Source: Bryopsis sp. KO-2023 (lineage: Eukaryota; Chlorophyta; Ulvophyceae; Bryopsidales; Bryopsidaceae). Taken from it: a DNA stretch of 64,000 bases. Within the stretch, counting starts at the first letter, position 1; each line of letters begins with the position of its first letter. Location: contig BSYQ01000010.1 of assembly GCA_030272585.1 (NCBI GenBank), positions 4,402,001 through 4,466,000 on the forward strand, in the 5' to 3' direction. Below, piece by piece: positions 35,601 through 47,170 of the stretch. The notes under the pieces are model-generated. The model was given only the letters and a program-made list of their open reading frames with translations. It had not been told where the DNA came from and made no database searches. The translations under genes and the position numbers were made by a program.

Positions 35601-35718
35601 CTTGTGTCTGATGGGCGAAATAACTTGAGGAGGGAGCGTTCCTGGGGCTGGCCCGGTCCGTTGGATATTCGTCCTCATCGTTTTCGGGAAGTCTTTTCAC
35701 TTGGTGGGGGCTCCCCAT
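32690..35718 (-). CDS. Single-pass membrane protein with LAP1/LULL1-like AAA-type domain
   Basis: Nine exons on the minus strand: 35718-35572, 35028-34888, 34515-34366, 34110-33988, 33799-33681, 33466-33309, 33230-33214, 33083-32956 and 32729-32690. Phases close to 341 codons (340 residues). Residues 1-49 are a hydrophilic head, and a transmembrane segment (CFFWMISGAVLLVGVVAVI) follows near 58-76. The rest reads as an AAA-type alpha/beta domain: GVLLSCKVEQNCRNMMNKL where a P-loop would be expected but no GKT/S, a Walker-B-like strand AVVIVDDAHRMP, NALYLMSTVAQSDA, and a C-terminal LRRRLSWVIPVDPVK. This layout, the missing P-loop and the ending resemble animal LAP1/LULL1, the ATPase-dead torsin activators of the nuclear envelope and ER, which end in a similar LWSRISHLVLPVQP. 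A degenerate AAA+ or torsin relative is the alternative. The gene structure is firm, the family tentative. Confidence 0.7.
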
Positions 35719-35951
35719 GCCTCCTTCTCCTCTTCAATCAGTGGCCCACAAGATTGAAAAGAAAAATCCGATTTTTCTGCCTTGCTCCACAAGAGAGTAC
35801 TGAAATTTTGTTCCTGTCTTGAGGTCCCAAGTCTGACCTGGCGACACATCCTCAATTTCCGTAAATGCTTTTCTTTGCTATTTAATGAACATCTGCAACT
35901 CCAGCAGCCCTTGTTGTGGGTTGCTTCCGGACGTTACCATCCACGATCACG
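35719..35951. promoter_or_regulatory. Putative bidirectional promoter, LAP1-like and PRDA1-like genes
   Basis: 233 bp between two divergent start codons. It must hold both leaders and promoters. No TATA box stands out. Confidence 0.4.
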
Positions 35952-38231
35952 ATGGAGAGTTTGAAATGCTCGTTTTGTACGCACCCACTCACCCAGCCAA
36001 GGGTGCTCTCTCGGCGGGTCGTTTCAAGGATTCGAGTTGGCCAGGGGCCCGGTTTTGGAGGTCTTGGCGGAGGAATGGGTGGAGGAATGGGGGGTGGGAT
36101 GGGACAGGGACAAGGCCAAGACTTGGAATGGGTGAGCTCCAAGCTTGCAACACGGCTTTTGGCTTCTTTTTTTTAAGAGAGAAAGAAGTCCTGTGGGTTT
36201 TTTGCTGGTAATTGGGTTTTTAGACAGGGCTTCGATTCCTGATGAGACACATTGTTTGAATGCAAAATGGACGTGGGCAATGTATTTGCTCCAGGTCTTT
36301 TCAATTATTTGTAGAGGGGTGTTATTTGTTTACAATTGCCTTGGATTGTGGTTGGGTTTCTCTACCCCACTTCATTGTGGCAATCACTGGTTGACTTCCA
36401 TGATATTGGATTTGTGCTGCTGTATGATTAGGATCCAGATAATGTGTTGGGTCCTGCTGAAAGTGGCCACATCGCCAGACGGGAGATGCAAAGAATGATG
36501 AAAAAGGACAGCTCGTTTGGAGAAACTCTGAAATTCGTAAGCAATTTTGCTGCAGTTTATCAAAAAAGCAACGGCAAACATGTTGTTTTGGGTGGACTTC
36601 TGTGAGGATGCAATAATTCGATTGAAATCTAATTCTGATTGTTAATATTGCAGGCACAAACTCAGGAGGAGAAAGAACTTATGGTTAGGAGAGAGGTAGG
36701 AATTTGAGGACAGTAGTATGTCATGGTTTCAATTTTGATGAGCTGTGTCGAATCGGAGGGGGGGGGGAATCCCTAATGCCTGCACCCAGTTAGGGGGTGT
36801 TTGTTCATCGTTTAAAAGGGAAATAAAAGTGTTACTGCACACAATCTAATCTAGAGACCTGGGAACACCAGCGCAGAAATTAGAGGAAGCCCGTCCGCTA
36901 AAAATAAAAATACAATGAATGTATACATGTTTTGGGGTTTCCACCTGAACACACTATCCAATATCTTCAAAACCAACTGCTTTCGTTGTGTGCTTTTTCC
37001 CCCAATTGGCTCAGGCAAATGTACATTTCAGAAGTTTGACTCTTTTTTAATTCGAATAACAGTCACGAGAAGTGCCAGACGATCCTGCAGCCCTGGTGGA
37101 ATTTTTTCTCGACACAGAAATGGAGGATATGGAATTTGAAGTTGCCAGATGCAGGTGCCATTGAGCTGAACCTGTCATTGAAGAGTCATGCGTTTTCTCG
37201 ATGTGGTAGATAGTTATGGTCAAAGATTGTGCTGAATAGTTGTGAATTGAAGCATTGTACGTTGGACTTCTCGTCAGGATTTGAACCCAGATCATTATCA
37301 TGACAGGCAGTTTCTCTCGTCCTCATTCGTTCAATGATGAATAAATTTCCTTTAGAAGGAAGTCATTGGATTCCAGTCTGGACAATTCAGGTCTCCCAAT
37401 GCTGGCTGGTTCTATTCACAGCGCAACTCCTTACCAAACTTGTCTATCGCAGGCCCAAGTTAACAGAGGCATTTTTTGAGAAGCTCGACAGCAGCATCGG
37501 GGATATCCGATTCGCTGGGATCGACGTGGATGAAGATCGACTTGCTGAGCTGGAGACTCTTCGGGAGTACTTGAAGGTACACCCATGCATTCTTACACAT
37601 GGCTCCGTCTTTCTTAAAATTCCCCCCCCCCCCTCTCTGCACCACCTTACTATTATTCCCCAAGGTATCAATCAGGTTGGGCCGATCCTTCTCCCAAGTT
37701 CAAATCTTAATGAGGATCTGCTTCTCAAGCCAATTCTGTGATAAAGCTATATATGAATCTGGTTGGTCTGAGGGTTTCTGCTGTTTCCAGGCGGCATCAA
37801 GTGCAGTGGATGAGGCAGCCCACAAAACCACAGACGCTGTGGAACGATTCAAACGCCTAGTCACTTCGAAAGACAAGAAGGCCACCATCATCGAAATGGT
37901 TGCCAACAACGAAATCGACCAAGGTCTGTTGGACCTCTTCACTCAAAACATCAAGATGGCAGAAGCTGCAGAGGAGGAGAAGAAGGCCGAGTTCATGATT
38001 AAGCTGAAGAGAGCTTGCGAAAAATACTTCATTCAGACTGAGGAGAACAGGCCAGATATCACCCCTTTGATGAACGCATCAGCCAAAGCAGGTGCCATCG
38101 ATGCTCAATCACAAACTCTCTACGACCCGTCTGCTCCCAAGGAGGACCCCAACGTTTTGAAGATACTTGATCCCAAGGGCTCGCAAGCAACGGAAGGCGA
38201 AGAACCCAAAAAGCTGATCATAGACCCATGA
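35952..38231 (+). CDS. PRDA1-like plastid protein
   Basis: Exons 35952-36131, 36432-36536, 36654-36695, 37063-37154, 37453-37576 and 37791-38231 close to 328 codons (327 residues). The N-terminus is Ser/Arg-rich and poor in acidic residues (PRVLSRRVVSRIRVGQ), a plausible transit peptide, followed by a Gly/Met-rich GGMGGGMGGGMG run. The conserved core reads SREVPDDPAALVEFFLDTE, MEFEVARCRPKLTEAFFEKL, AELETLREYLK, then KRLVTSKDKKATIIEMVANN and EFMIKLKRACEKYF. This pattern matches my memory of land-plant PRDA1 (PEP-related development arrested 1), a chloroplast nucleoid protein needed for plastid-encoded RNA polymerase activity. The C-terminal 60 residues, ending PKKLIIDP, extend beyond that core. 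The structure is well supported, the orthology moderately. Confidence 0.7.
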
Positions 38232-39032
38232 ACACTCTTTGCTTTCTTTTCTTTACGGTGGCATTTCAAACAATTATTTCTGATGAATGGTGGCAGGCAG
38301 TTTTGTCAATTTGCAGTTGAGGTGACGATTTTGGGCGTTTTTAGGATTATGACAGGAATGGATGTACGTTGTTTCCGTTTGTCGTGGTTTTTACATGGTT
38401 CTTTGGATTGGGATGTGTCTGGGCCTTTTTTTTGTGCTGCCAAATGCCCCCCTGTTTAATGTGGGGATTTGATATCGGTTGGCCAGTCTGTTACGGTTTG
38501 CGGCACAGTCTGGGGCAGGCTGCTTCCACATATTATTTTCCTGGGTTGGAATTTAATTCAAAGTCCCTTCCATGGATATGCAGGAAGCAAGATTTGCCAG
38601 CACAGCAAATTGCACAACATAGTGCATCCAGATTTCCTTTTGTCGGATGACTAGTGTATCTGTCTTGAACCCAAGAACAGCAACTCAACATAGAATGGGG
38701 GTTACATCCAAGAAACCCCAACTGAGCAGGCCTTTTCTTAAGATATTTGATCTTTGTTACAATTTCTGGTCCTGTCAGGACAAACTCCAGACCCAGCTGT
38801 TTTCCTTTTTGCGCTCGATACCTCGCTATCCTATATCTACTAACCTTTTGATTCTTTTCCTTTTTCCCTCCTTTTCGACCAGTACTCCAAAAAACCCCCT
38901 CAAAAAAAGACCCAGAAATTTAAAAAACCACCACGAAGGAGCAAGTACGTGCCTCGTTTCTGTTTTTTCTTTCCTTCTACCCTTTCTAAACCGCCACCAA
39001 CATCCCGCTCTTTGAAAGACATTTTCACACCT
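38232..39032. other. 3' flank between convergent genes
   Basis: Convergent 3' region of the PRDA1-like gene and histone H2B. T-rich. No coding signal and no convincing histone-type 3' stem-loop; a short TCTTT-C-AAAGA inverted repeat near 39012-39023 is too small to call. Confidence 0.5.
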
Positions 39033-39398
39033 TCAGCCTGACGTGAATTTCGTAACCGCCTTGGTCCCTTCCGACACTGCATGCTTTGCCAACTCCCCTG
39101 GCAAGACCAATCGCACAGCCGTCTGAATTTCACGACTGGTGATGGTGGGTTTCTTGTTGTAACGGGACAACTTGGAAGCCTCCGTCGCGATCTTCTCGAA
39201 CAAGTCGTTGATGAAACTGTTCATAATGAGCATCGCCTTGCTGGAAATCCCGGTCTCTGGGTGGACCTGCTTCAACACTCGGTAGATGTACATTTTGTAG
39301 GTCTCGGACTTGAGCTTCTTGCGCTTGCCAGCTCCAGATGGGGCGGTCACTTTCTTGGCGACCTTCTTAGCGGGGGTCTTTTCTCCCTTTGGCGCCAT
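39033..39398 (-). CDS. Histone H2B
   Basis: Intronless 121-residue core histone. It has a Lys/Ala/Pro-rich N-terminal tail ([17 protein letters not shown]) and the invariant plant-type fold: [79 protein letters not shown] and the ending AVTKFTSG. The lysine in AVTKFTSG is the conserved ubiquitination site. It pairs with H2A in nucleosomes. The tail is short compared with flowering-plant H2B (about 140-150 residues). A TATAAA box and an ATTGG (inverted CCAAT) motif lie upstream, typical of a replication-type histone promoter. Confidence 0.98.
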   Translation of the reverse strand: MAPKGEKTPAKKVAKKVTAPSGAGKRKKLKSETYKMYIYRVLKQVHPETGISSKAMLIMNSFINDLFEKIATEASKLSRYNKKPTITSREIQTAVRLVLPGELAKHAVSEGTKAVTKFTSG

Positions 39399-39523
39399 CT
39401 TTCCAACTGCGGTCAGGTTCCGTGACTCAACAAACGATCGAACGTGTCGATGGGTGGTAAAGAGAACTTCCTTGCGCCAAGCCTAACCCAGAATGGAGGT
39501 GAACAGCCACCCCAGGGTTACGA

Positions 39524-39568
39524 TTTATAGAGAAGAGGTCTTGCTCACTGGCTGCGCAGCAGACCAAT
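39524..39568 (-). promoter_or_regulatory. H2B core promoter: TATA and CCAAT boxes
   Basis: On the minus strand ATTGG (39568-39564) precedes TATAAA (39529-39524), which is about 125 bp upstream of the H2B ATG. The spacing of about 35 bp between the elements and the leader length fit a strong TATA-driven histone promoter. Confidence 0.65.
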
Positions 39569-39996
39569 CAGAGAGACGGGATACACGTGGCCAGGCGCAG
39601 TCTGACAGCAACCTCAAATCAATTCTGGCACCTCTTCGCTTCCGACATCCTTTGATTCAGTCGATTGATGGTTCGATTGGAAACTCCACGTTCACAGATC
39701 GGGAAAGCGCCCGAGGCCGCTTTGAGAGGAAATCTCGCACAAGGGTTGAAGAAGCGGGGGCGGAACGTTTGGTGCGAAGCAGTTTCGAGGGACGTTAGGT
39801 AGGGCAGGCGCTTCGCTGCAGAAACAGAGACACCAGACAGACTGAGGGGACTGTCTCTCATGACGTCATATCATGACTCACCCCATCGTTTTCTGCCCTT
39901 TTAAAAGCCGGCGGAACTGTTTTAGGTGGAGGTCGGCGCCGAACTGGGGAGTTCTTCGAGTTGTCTTTGTTAGGAGGGAGTTTTCCTTTTCAGAAA

Positions 39997-40335
39997 ATGG
40001 TTTGGAAACATGTTTATATAGGCTGCGCTCGTCTGGTTGTCGAGGGCACCTCAACATTTTTCCCGTACTCACACGCTAATCTCTGCGTAGTGGCGTCTCG
40101 TACGTTGAGGAGAATGAATGGCCAAGCCTGCAGCGACGGGAGATTGTCAACATCCCGTTGCTTTCACAGTCGGCCTATATCTACCCATTGTTTCCTTAGA
40201 ACTGTTCCAGTCTGGTACTCCCCTGTCCCTGTTTGTTGGATGGATCTTTATCGTGGACTCGGTGATGAGCAAACAAACTTTCGCTCTTCTGAGTATCTTT
40301 GGTGTGAGGAAGAACAGTTTGGAGACCTGAACTGA
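39997..40335 (+). CDS. Possible small gene, 112 residues, unrecognised
   Basis: The frame opens at an ATG (MVWKHVYIGCARLVVEG) and contains an Arg/Ser-rich part (ASRTLRRMN, STSRCFHSRPISTHCF) that looks like an organelle presequence, then a polar end (DLYRGLGDEQTNFRSSEYLW). No family is recognised, no intron evidence exists, and a second frame (MAKPAATGD, 70 residues) overlaps it. It may be chance. Confidence 0.25.
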   Translation: MVWKHVYIGCARLVVEGTSTFFPYSHANLCVVASRTLRRMNGQACSDGRLSTSRCFHSRPISTHCFLRTVPVWYSPVPVCWMDLYRGLGDEQTNFRSSEYLWCEEEQFGDLN

Positions 40336-42169
40336 GAGTCCAACTTAGGTTCCTTAAGGGGCCAGCGTCCATCCAACCAGTTGTCTGTAGGAATACTTGA
40401 ATAAAAGGCCTACCATGCTTTCAGCCTGTGATGCTTTCTTTTGACTCTGATTATCTCTATGGGATATGCTGAGCAAAATTATCACCTTGGAGATCTGAGG
40501 CCTGGTCAAGATCTGCTGGCCAACCATCAGAAAACCCCTTGATGGCTGGTTTTCTTGAAAGGCCCTTTTTGCTCTGAGTTGCTCCAAGTTTCTCTTTCCT
40601 TTGATTTTGGGATCTCTGTTTGTTTTGGAAGTTATCATGAAAGTGGTTTGTCCATATTGCTGTAATGTTTGGCTTCCAGCCTCGATGCAACACACCTGAA
40701 AATAAGTGGTTTGATAAGAGGTCGTGCAAACTTCAGCCCACATCATGAACATTGTGAGATCGATGCGCGAACTTAACGCTTCTAGAGGCCTTTTTGGGGC
40801 GCCAATTTCGACAAAAGATTGAGAATATGGCCACCACCTTCAATGGCACAAATGTCAAGCTGCTGTCGGAACACGAAGTTAATTTATCTCTGTTGGTTTC
40901 GAGTTCTATGGAATCGCCCACTTTTTTCGTGAGACCCAGAAAACTGCTCTGCCAAATTTTTCCAACAATGGGCAAAAAAAATACACTGCTCCCGAAAAAG
41001 GCCAGGGGTAAATTGAGAAGAATGCTTGGAACATGTTTGGAAGGCCACGGTATGTGCTGGGGGAGGAAGGGCACACCTTCAACCATAGGGTTTTCCTACC
41101 AATTCACAATACAGGGACATCTTTGAAAGTTAACCACAACCAACAGAGACTCTAGCACCCCACATTTCCTATTGGATAACTCAGTGCCACACATAAAACA
41201 CCTTTCCTGTGCCAGGGATTATTCAAGCACCACATGCATTTACAGTCAAATTCCGCTCGTACAAGACTATCTTGCCCACACAATACCCCATTATCAATAT
41301 CAACCACCTCTTTTTGGAGTCTGGGTTTTCTTCCTCAGAACCTACAATGCCAGACCCTTATCTCCACTCCAATCGCTCTTCAGTCGACTTTCCCCCCCAA
41401 AAAAAAACAAAAAATACACATATTTCTTTTCGTTCTTGTAGAGTGTATCGATACCCCCCTTCTACTGCTGGACTGTGCACAGCATTCCCTCAAAACATAC
41501 ATTACTTTCGGAACCGCCCAATCGACTCGTCCCCATATTTCTTCTCTTCGATGGGGGAGTCCCATATTACCACCACCCATCCTCCTTTCCCAAATAGCTG
41601 AATGCTATGCACACATCATTTCCTAGAAATAAAGCTTCCTGGAAAAAGTGTGCCAGAAATAGATAAAATACGTTATACAGTAGACTTTTACACGATCAGT
41701 CCCTTTTTGCCTCTTGCCCCCAATCACCAATCCACATTGAAACGTTAACCCAATTCCCAACTTTTTCTGCGGAATCCTTTGTAGTGCAAAAACCCCAAGA
41801 ATCGGGACAAGCCCTACGACAAGGACAGTCCGAGAAAGACTCTCATTCACTTGTGTCAGGGCTGCGAAAAAGAGGTTGAATTAAAAACAAAAAACCAAAA
41901 AGAAAAAAGAAAAGAAAACGAAAGATTAATAAGAACTTCTATCACCCGCACCGGATCTTGGTCCAACACACAATCACCAGAATGAAACAAAGAAAACTTG
42001 GATTCAATCGAGTGCTGGCAAGTTTTTCCCCCACCCACCCCCCCAAAAAAAAACAAAGTAATCAGATAAATCAAGTATAGACCTCCTGTCGCCCTTGTTT
42101 CAGATAACCTGCATCGTCTGAAATTTGTAATGAGGAAGCCCACGGATATGTCCAATGGGACCAACGATT
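40336..42169. other. Intergenic stretch, no supported gene
   Basis: Opposing open frames of about 110 residues at 40733-41126 have no motifs or splice partners. The right part is probably the 3' UTR of the helical protein gene ending at 42170. Confidence 0.4.
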
Positions 42170-43451
42170 CTAATCAGAGGTGGCTTCGATGCCAAACACT
42201 CTGTCATACGACCTGAGAAAACAAAAACAACTTGAAAATCACCAGCAGCTCTTTTAAAAGAATGGCAAAATCATAGTAGGAGCGATATTCCAGCACAGTT
42301 GCAGGAAAAAATGTCTCTTATTTTTGGAGCAGTGCCCCTGGATCACTCATTCACACAATGGATGGACAACATGAGGCTGCCAGACAGTTCGTAATTCAAG
42401 TAATCTGTTGCAGTTCCACATATATATACGGAAACTATAGATATATATGGATAGACAGATCAAAAGCATCACCTGCAGGCATCTGCCAGCCATGTGGCTG
42501 TGGGCATCCATTTGAGGAGTACGTCTTGGGGTTTTTCAGATTCGCTCAGCCTGACGATGCCTCGCATCGTGGAAGCAACACCATTAAAGAAATCACCCAT
42601 CTCCTCTCCTGTTTCAATTAGTGCCCTTAGGCAATCCGTGAAGGAACCCTGTCCGACAAGCAATCAACATTCCTTCTTCATTTTCTTATTAGGCACGTGC
42701 ATGTACTCTGGTTGCTAAATTCTCTCCTCTCAACTTTTTGATTTTCTTTTTTTTTTTTTTGGGGGGGGGGGGACTGGGAATGTCAACTGGCCTGGAAATA
42801 TGAATGCATCGTTTTCTTTTCGACCATTCAGCATGACAAATATACTTCTTCATATTGTGAAGCTGACTGACCTCGAGTGCATGCTTGACTTCATGGGGAG
42901 GATCCCCACAGTCTCGTAGAACTCCTCCCCCATTAGCAAGCATTGTCTTGAAAGACTTCACAATCTCTTGGAACTGGATGTAGCGTTGCTCCATGCCAGC
43001 CCTGTGTGAAAAATGACACACACTCAAAAATCCTCCCCCAAAACTCAACTGTTTCTTTTTTCTGTGTTTCTCTCTTTGCGAACTCTTGTATTGGCGCGGC
43101 CACACAAAGACTAGAGGAGATGGTTCAGTCCATTCACTTTCTGAGTGGATGGTCAGCCAGGGATTTTTCCCACCTGCACTCTTGTTCCCTCCACAAGATG
43201 TCATCGAAATTATCAATAAAATGATCCTCATCACATTCCACATAGCCTTCACAAAATTCAACCACGTCCTGAATGTCCATCCAACATTCCGGGACCGTGC
43301 TCTCGAAAAAATGTTCCCCGTTCAAGCGCAGTTGCTGCTGGAGCTCCCTGTATTCGTCTCGATCAGGAAGCCCGACGAAACGAAGGTATGCTTTCACGGC
43401 AGCCCCTCGCGATCGGCCAGCTTTTTCGAGTTGAGCGACCAATTCCGCCAT
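42170..43451 (-). CDS. Helical protein of unknown function, four exons
   Basis: Exons 43451-43174, 43001-42872, 42648-42473 and 42212-42170 on the minus strand close to 209 codons (208 residues). The sequence is almost entirely predicted helix with no transmembrane segment: MAELVAQLEKAGRSRGAAV, KAYLRFVGLPDRDEY, an acidic block (FCEGYVECDEDHFIDNFDD), RYIQFQEIVKSFKTML, MGDFFNGVASTMRGIV and the end RVFGIEATSD. I do not recognise the family. The ATG at 43451 begins a good helix, but a CAG acceptor at 43479 in the same frame (giving FVFDDPPGR before the Met) means an upstream exon is possible. Confidence 0.6.
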
Positions 43452-43478
43452 TCGACCTGGAGGATCATCGAATACAAA

Positions 43479-46358
43479 CTGAGCTCAACGCGCTCGACGA
43501 AAGGGAAATCAAATGAAGGCGGCAAGATGTGTGCAAGGGTAAAGGGGGGGGGGGGGGAGAGCAACATCGCCGAATGTTCTGCATGTTGATTTTGGATTGG
43601 GACATCGACGTCTGGAGCGGCGTTGCGAAGACTGATCCAGTCGACGGATTGCACGGAACGAAGCAGCAAGAGCTCCCGCAAAGTGTATTGACAAATCGAG
43701 AAAAAAAAACGAAGGAAGCCGCGGGGTAGGGGACCTGATTTTTGGGGTTCGTACGTTTGTCGCTCGCGGTGGTCCTGATTCGACGCCGCATCTCGTCAGC
43801 TATGCTGCGTGGGTTCCTCCCGTTTGCAACACGGGGTGTGAAACGCGCGTTTCGAGTGGGTTGTGAGAACAGCTGGGGCGAAAAGCTGCAGACTTTGGAC
43901 GAGTTATGAACTGATAGGCGTGGGGTGCCGTAATCATCGAAACGCACTCGAACCAGACGCTCACGTTTGAGGTGACCTTGCCTTGGGCAGAATAGACAAA
44001 CGGACGACTATGAGACGAGTGCTGTGTTTGTGCAGTACCTGTCCTCGCTCGAGCTGTTGCGTGGAGGGGGTTGGTCTTCGAAGTTATTCTCTGCGATTCG
44101 CGCGTGTGGACAAAAGCTTTTGTTTTTTTTCAGCCCACCGAGATCTCCTTCCAGCGTTGCAATTTGAAAGTAATTCGTCGACGTGCGGATGTTCACACAC
44201 ACAGACTCTCGTGAATGAATGATGATTTTTTTTGTTGGTGGGAGGAGATAGAATCTTGGCTGAGTTTCGTTCACAAACACATTCACATGGAGGTATGGCG
44301 TACTTTTTCCTGTCCGTCGAGTTTTGAGTGGCCCGCCACCCAGGCAGCCGTCGCGAATCTATTGGACCGTTCTGCTTTGCTGCAGCAGAAAAATCAATCA
44401 CTTCCAAACCAAAAAAAAATGATCTTTTTCTTTTTCCTCTTCTCTTTCACACGATTCTCAAGAAATTCAACCTTACAAAAAGAGTTCGGACAAAGATTGT
44501 GGGGCACTATCCCCCACAATGCAAAAACACCCAAACTTTCTCAAACAAAAGCACTAATTCCAGCAGTACGGTGCTGGATAGCGTTCTTTAAAACTCTTTT
44601 TTCTCTCTCTCGAAACACAGACAAACAATCAAACCTTTTTTTTTCAAACACCACAAAATATCATCTCCTCCTAATCAAACATGTGAACATCAATACCCTG
44701 CCCGTTCACCACCCTTCTCTTCTGCACCCATATTTCCCCCTTAAAAGCTTGTCACTATAAGCGGTGGAAAAACGCCACCTCAAACATAGACACACACATA
44801 AACATACAGAAAATGAAAAGTATATTTTTCTTCTTCGAAAATCCACTCATCAGGATTTTCTCAAAACGAGCAGCACAAACACCACTAAAATAATCCAGCT
44901 GTTGATTTTTTTTCTCTCCAAAGTGATGAGGGTGATATAATATATATATATATATTCTTTCCACAAAATATAAAAACAGAGTTCTATTCTTTCATTTCTC
45001 AAAAGATCGGCTAAATCGAAAAACCAACCGAACCACATTTCGTTTCTTTTCCCTCAAGAAACTGAAAATATATTTACCCCAACTTGACCCCAGCCCCACT
45101 TTTTTTTCTTTTTTTTAATATATTGATTGGGTAGTTCTTTCTGGCAGAATCAATAGCCTCTCTGAAAACCCACCCAAAACACATGTCGACTCTGTCTTTT
45201 GTCGTCGTTTTTTTCTTCCATTCCTCGGTTTTAGTTCTTTTTCTTTTCCTTTTTATGCAAATGCAATAACAAAGTTTCGATTCCCAAAAACTTCATGCAC
45301 AGAAACCCCCAAAAAACCCAAGCAGCAAAAGCAAGATCCCTAGTTCGGGGGGGGGTCTTTTCCCCCTCCTAGCCACAGCCCAAGGACCTCCCATCCAAAA
45401 CCGAGCCCTTCCCTCTCTGATGAACTGGTGAGATTTTCCTTTCTCTTCGGCTGAAGTCCCCTGCGCATAGGTGCCAATTCCCTTTCGTATTCTTTTTTCT
45501 TTTGTTTTTTCTTTTTTTAAGAAGGGAAAAACACACATTTTATTCTCCTTTTGGAGGCATGCAATTTCTTCTTCCCGCAACATCCCTTGACAAGCATTGG
45601 AACTGTGCACTAGTGAGTTTTGCACTCGCACCCACCCACCCCAGAAAAAACACAGGGCCGATCCCCTCAAAATCAGCATGTCCAAATAGGCAGTTGGGGA
45701 AAACCGAATGTAAGTACATATATATCTGCAATTGCGATGCCAATTATAGTACCCTTGGCCTTGAAAAGAAAGCAGCCAATGTAGAATCTTTATTCCTAAA
45801 AGCATAAATCCAATGCATAAATCAAAAGGGTTTTCTTTCTTCATCCCCTCTTTTCAAACACCTTGCACCACTAACAGCACCAGGTTTTTTGTTTCTTTTT
45901 TTCCAGCTTTTTTCTTAAAGCAAATACACACCCAACTTACAAAACACACAAAAGAAAGTTTTTGGGAAGCTAGGAAATATTCCAAAATATCCCCCAACTT
46001 GACAAAGCATCGCAAGCTTCATTATTTTCATCTCAAGAAGGGTCGAGCTCGGCTGCTTTTTTTCTTTTTCTTTCCATTATCTTTTTCCTTCAAACCCCCG
46101 TGTGCAATCGACACACCAACACACACACACAAAAAAACACTGTGTCTTCTTAAAGAAATTATTCTCTGCGCAATGGGCTCAGCCAAGCAATGTAAAAAAC
46201 CGATTCTGGTCAGTCCTGGGGACAAGCCAGCTTCCAAAGGTTCGAGCAAATCCTCCACGACTCCGACCTTCAACACACACATGGAAATCAAATCCACATG
46301 CATAATATTTCATGCATTTCAAAAAATATTCAAATTTAAGCATTGAAGAAAACATAGT
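43479..46358. other. Long intergenic stretch, AT- and pyrimidine-rich
   Basis: Contains poly-G/C and poly-T runs (43547-43558, 45100-45120) and a TA microsatellite (44936-44954). A CpG-rich patch at 43740-43960 may be a promoter. A 35-codon frame from 43802 (+, MLRGFLPFATRGVKRAFRVG) resembles an organelle presequence but could not be extended. The 183-codon minus frame at 45293-45844 looks like chance. Confidence 0.4.
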
Positions 46359-47170
46359 TCATAGACAAACACATTTGCACATGGACCTCGGTAGGCAGGT
46401 TGCATCAGGAAAAAAAATATCACCTGATCTCACAATAAATCCACCATCGTTTGGAGACGGAGGCAGGGTCGACACCACCTCCAAACACTGGTTTCCGTTC
46501 AAAAGATACCCTCGCTTGCATTTCTGACACACGCACGAACAGTTCCTGCACTGGCATCTCTTGCAGTTCAAATCGCACTGCCCTGTTCACACCAACGGCC
46601 AAACCACTCGAGCAAAGATCATTCTGTGAAGAAAATGAAATAGGGAAGCACGGCTAGCAGAGCACCGAGGTAATGGACTTGCAAGGAAAGCAATGTCTGG
46701 GAGAAGCTCACCACATTGATCTCCCCCCCATGTCATAATTTTCCTCGAGGATTTTTCTTTCCTGGTTTCCTCCATCTCTTTAGCCTTGGAGTCAGCAGCT
46801 GATCCTGATAAAACCAAAAATCGAAAGCTATTCACTGATCGATCAAAGCCACGTTCGGGTAGATTTATTCAGAGAGCCATTCTTGTTTATCAGCTGTCCC
46901 AACCCTCAACATTGATTTGAACACAAACAACGATCGTCGCGATCGTGGCAAGACAAAGCAAGTGCGGACATGATCAACAGATCGAACCGCACCGTCGGTT
47001 GTGGATTCTCTAACCAGGGGAAGCTCCAATTCCTGGAGCTCTCCCTGGAAAGGCAGTTCCATTTCGCCGCCGTTACGCTCGGAACCCGCTACCACGGCGA
47101 GCGCCGTCACGAGCATCCAAATTGCAAAAAGAAGCAATCCAGATGACCCGGCCAGCGCTTTCGGTGCCAT
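46359..47170 (-). CDS. Secreted Cys-rich protein, 136 residues
   Basis: Exons 47170-47077, 46804-46712 and 46582-46359 on the minus strand; phases close to 137 codons. A classic signal peptide (MAPKALAGSSGLLLFAIWML, then VTALAVVAGSE) is followed by a charged Lys/Glu-rich linker (KAKEMEETRKEKSSRK), then a dense cysteine block (DQCGQCDLNCKRCQCRNC, CVCQKCKRGYLLNGNQCLE). The spacing recalls EGF-like, furin-like or granulin-type disulfide modules (CxxCxxGYLLNGNQC) but fits none exactly. The last 30 residues add three more Cys; the final part could instead be replaced by a later exon through a donor at LE|GTGGTG. It is probably secreted or an extracellular-matrix component. The first donor (GAGC|GTAACG) is the least certain junction. 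Confidence 0.55.

Noticed and set aside
37260-37285. B-box-like GGTTCAAATCC on the minus strand suggesting a tRNA
   Set aside because: The T-stem has a mismatch, and no matching acceptor strand, D-arm or anticodon arm could be found upstream.
39012-39023. Small inverted repeat past the H2B stop as a histone 3' stem-loop
   Set aside because: Five-base arms with a one-base loop do not fit the histone stem-loop consensus.
40733-41126. Overlapping plus and minus frames of 110-117 codons
   Set aside because: Neither shows a family motif or splice context, and opposing frames of this length are expected by chance here.
45293-45844. 183-codon minus-strand open frame
   Set aside because: Composition follows the local AT- and purine-rich DNA, with long Lys and Leu runs; no motif and no splice partners.
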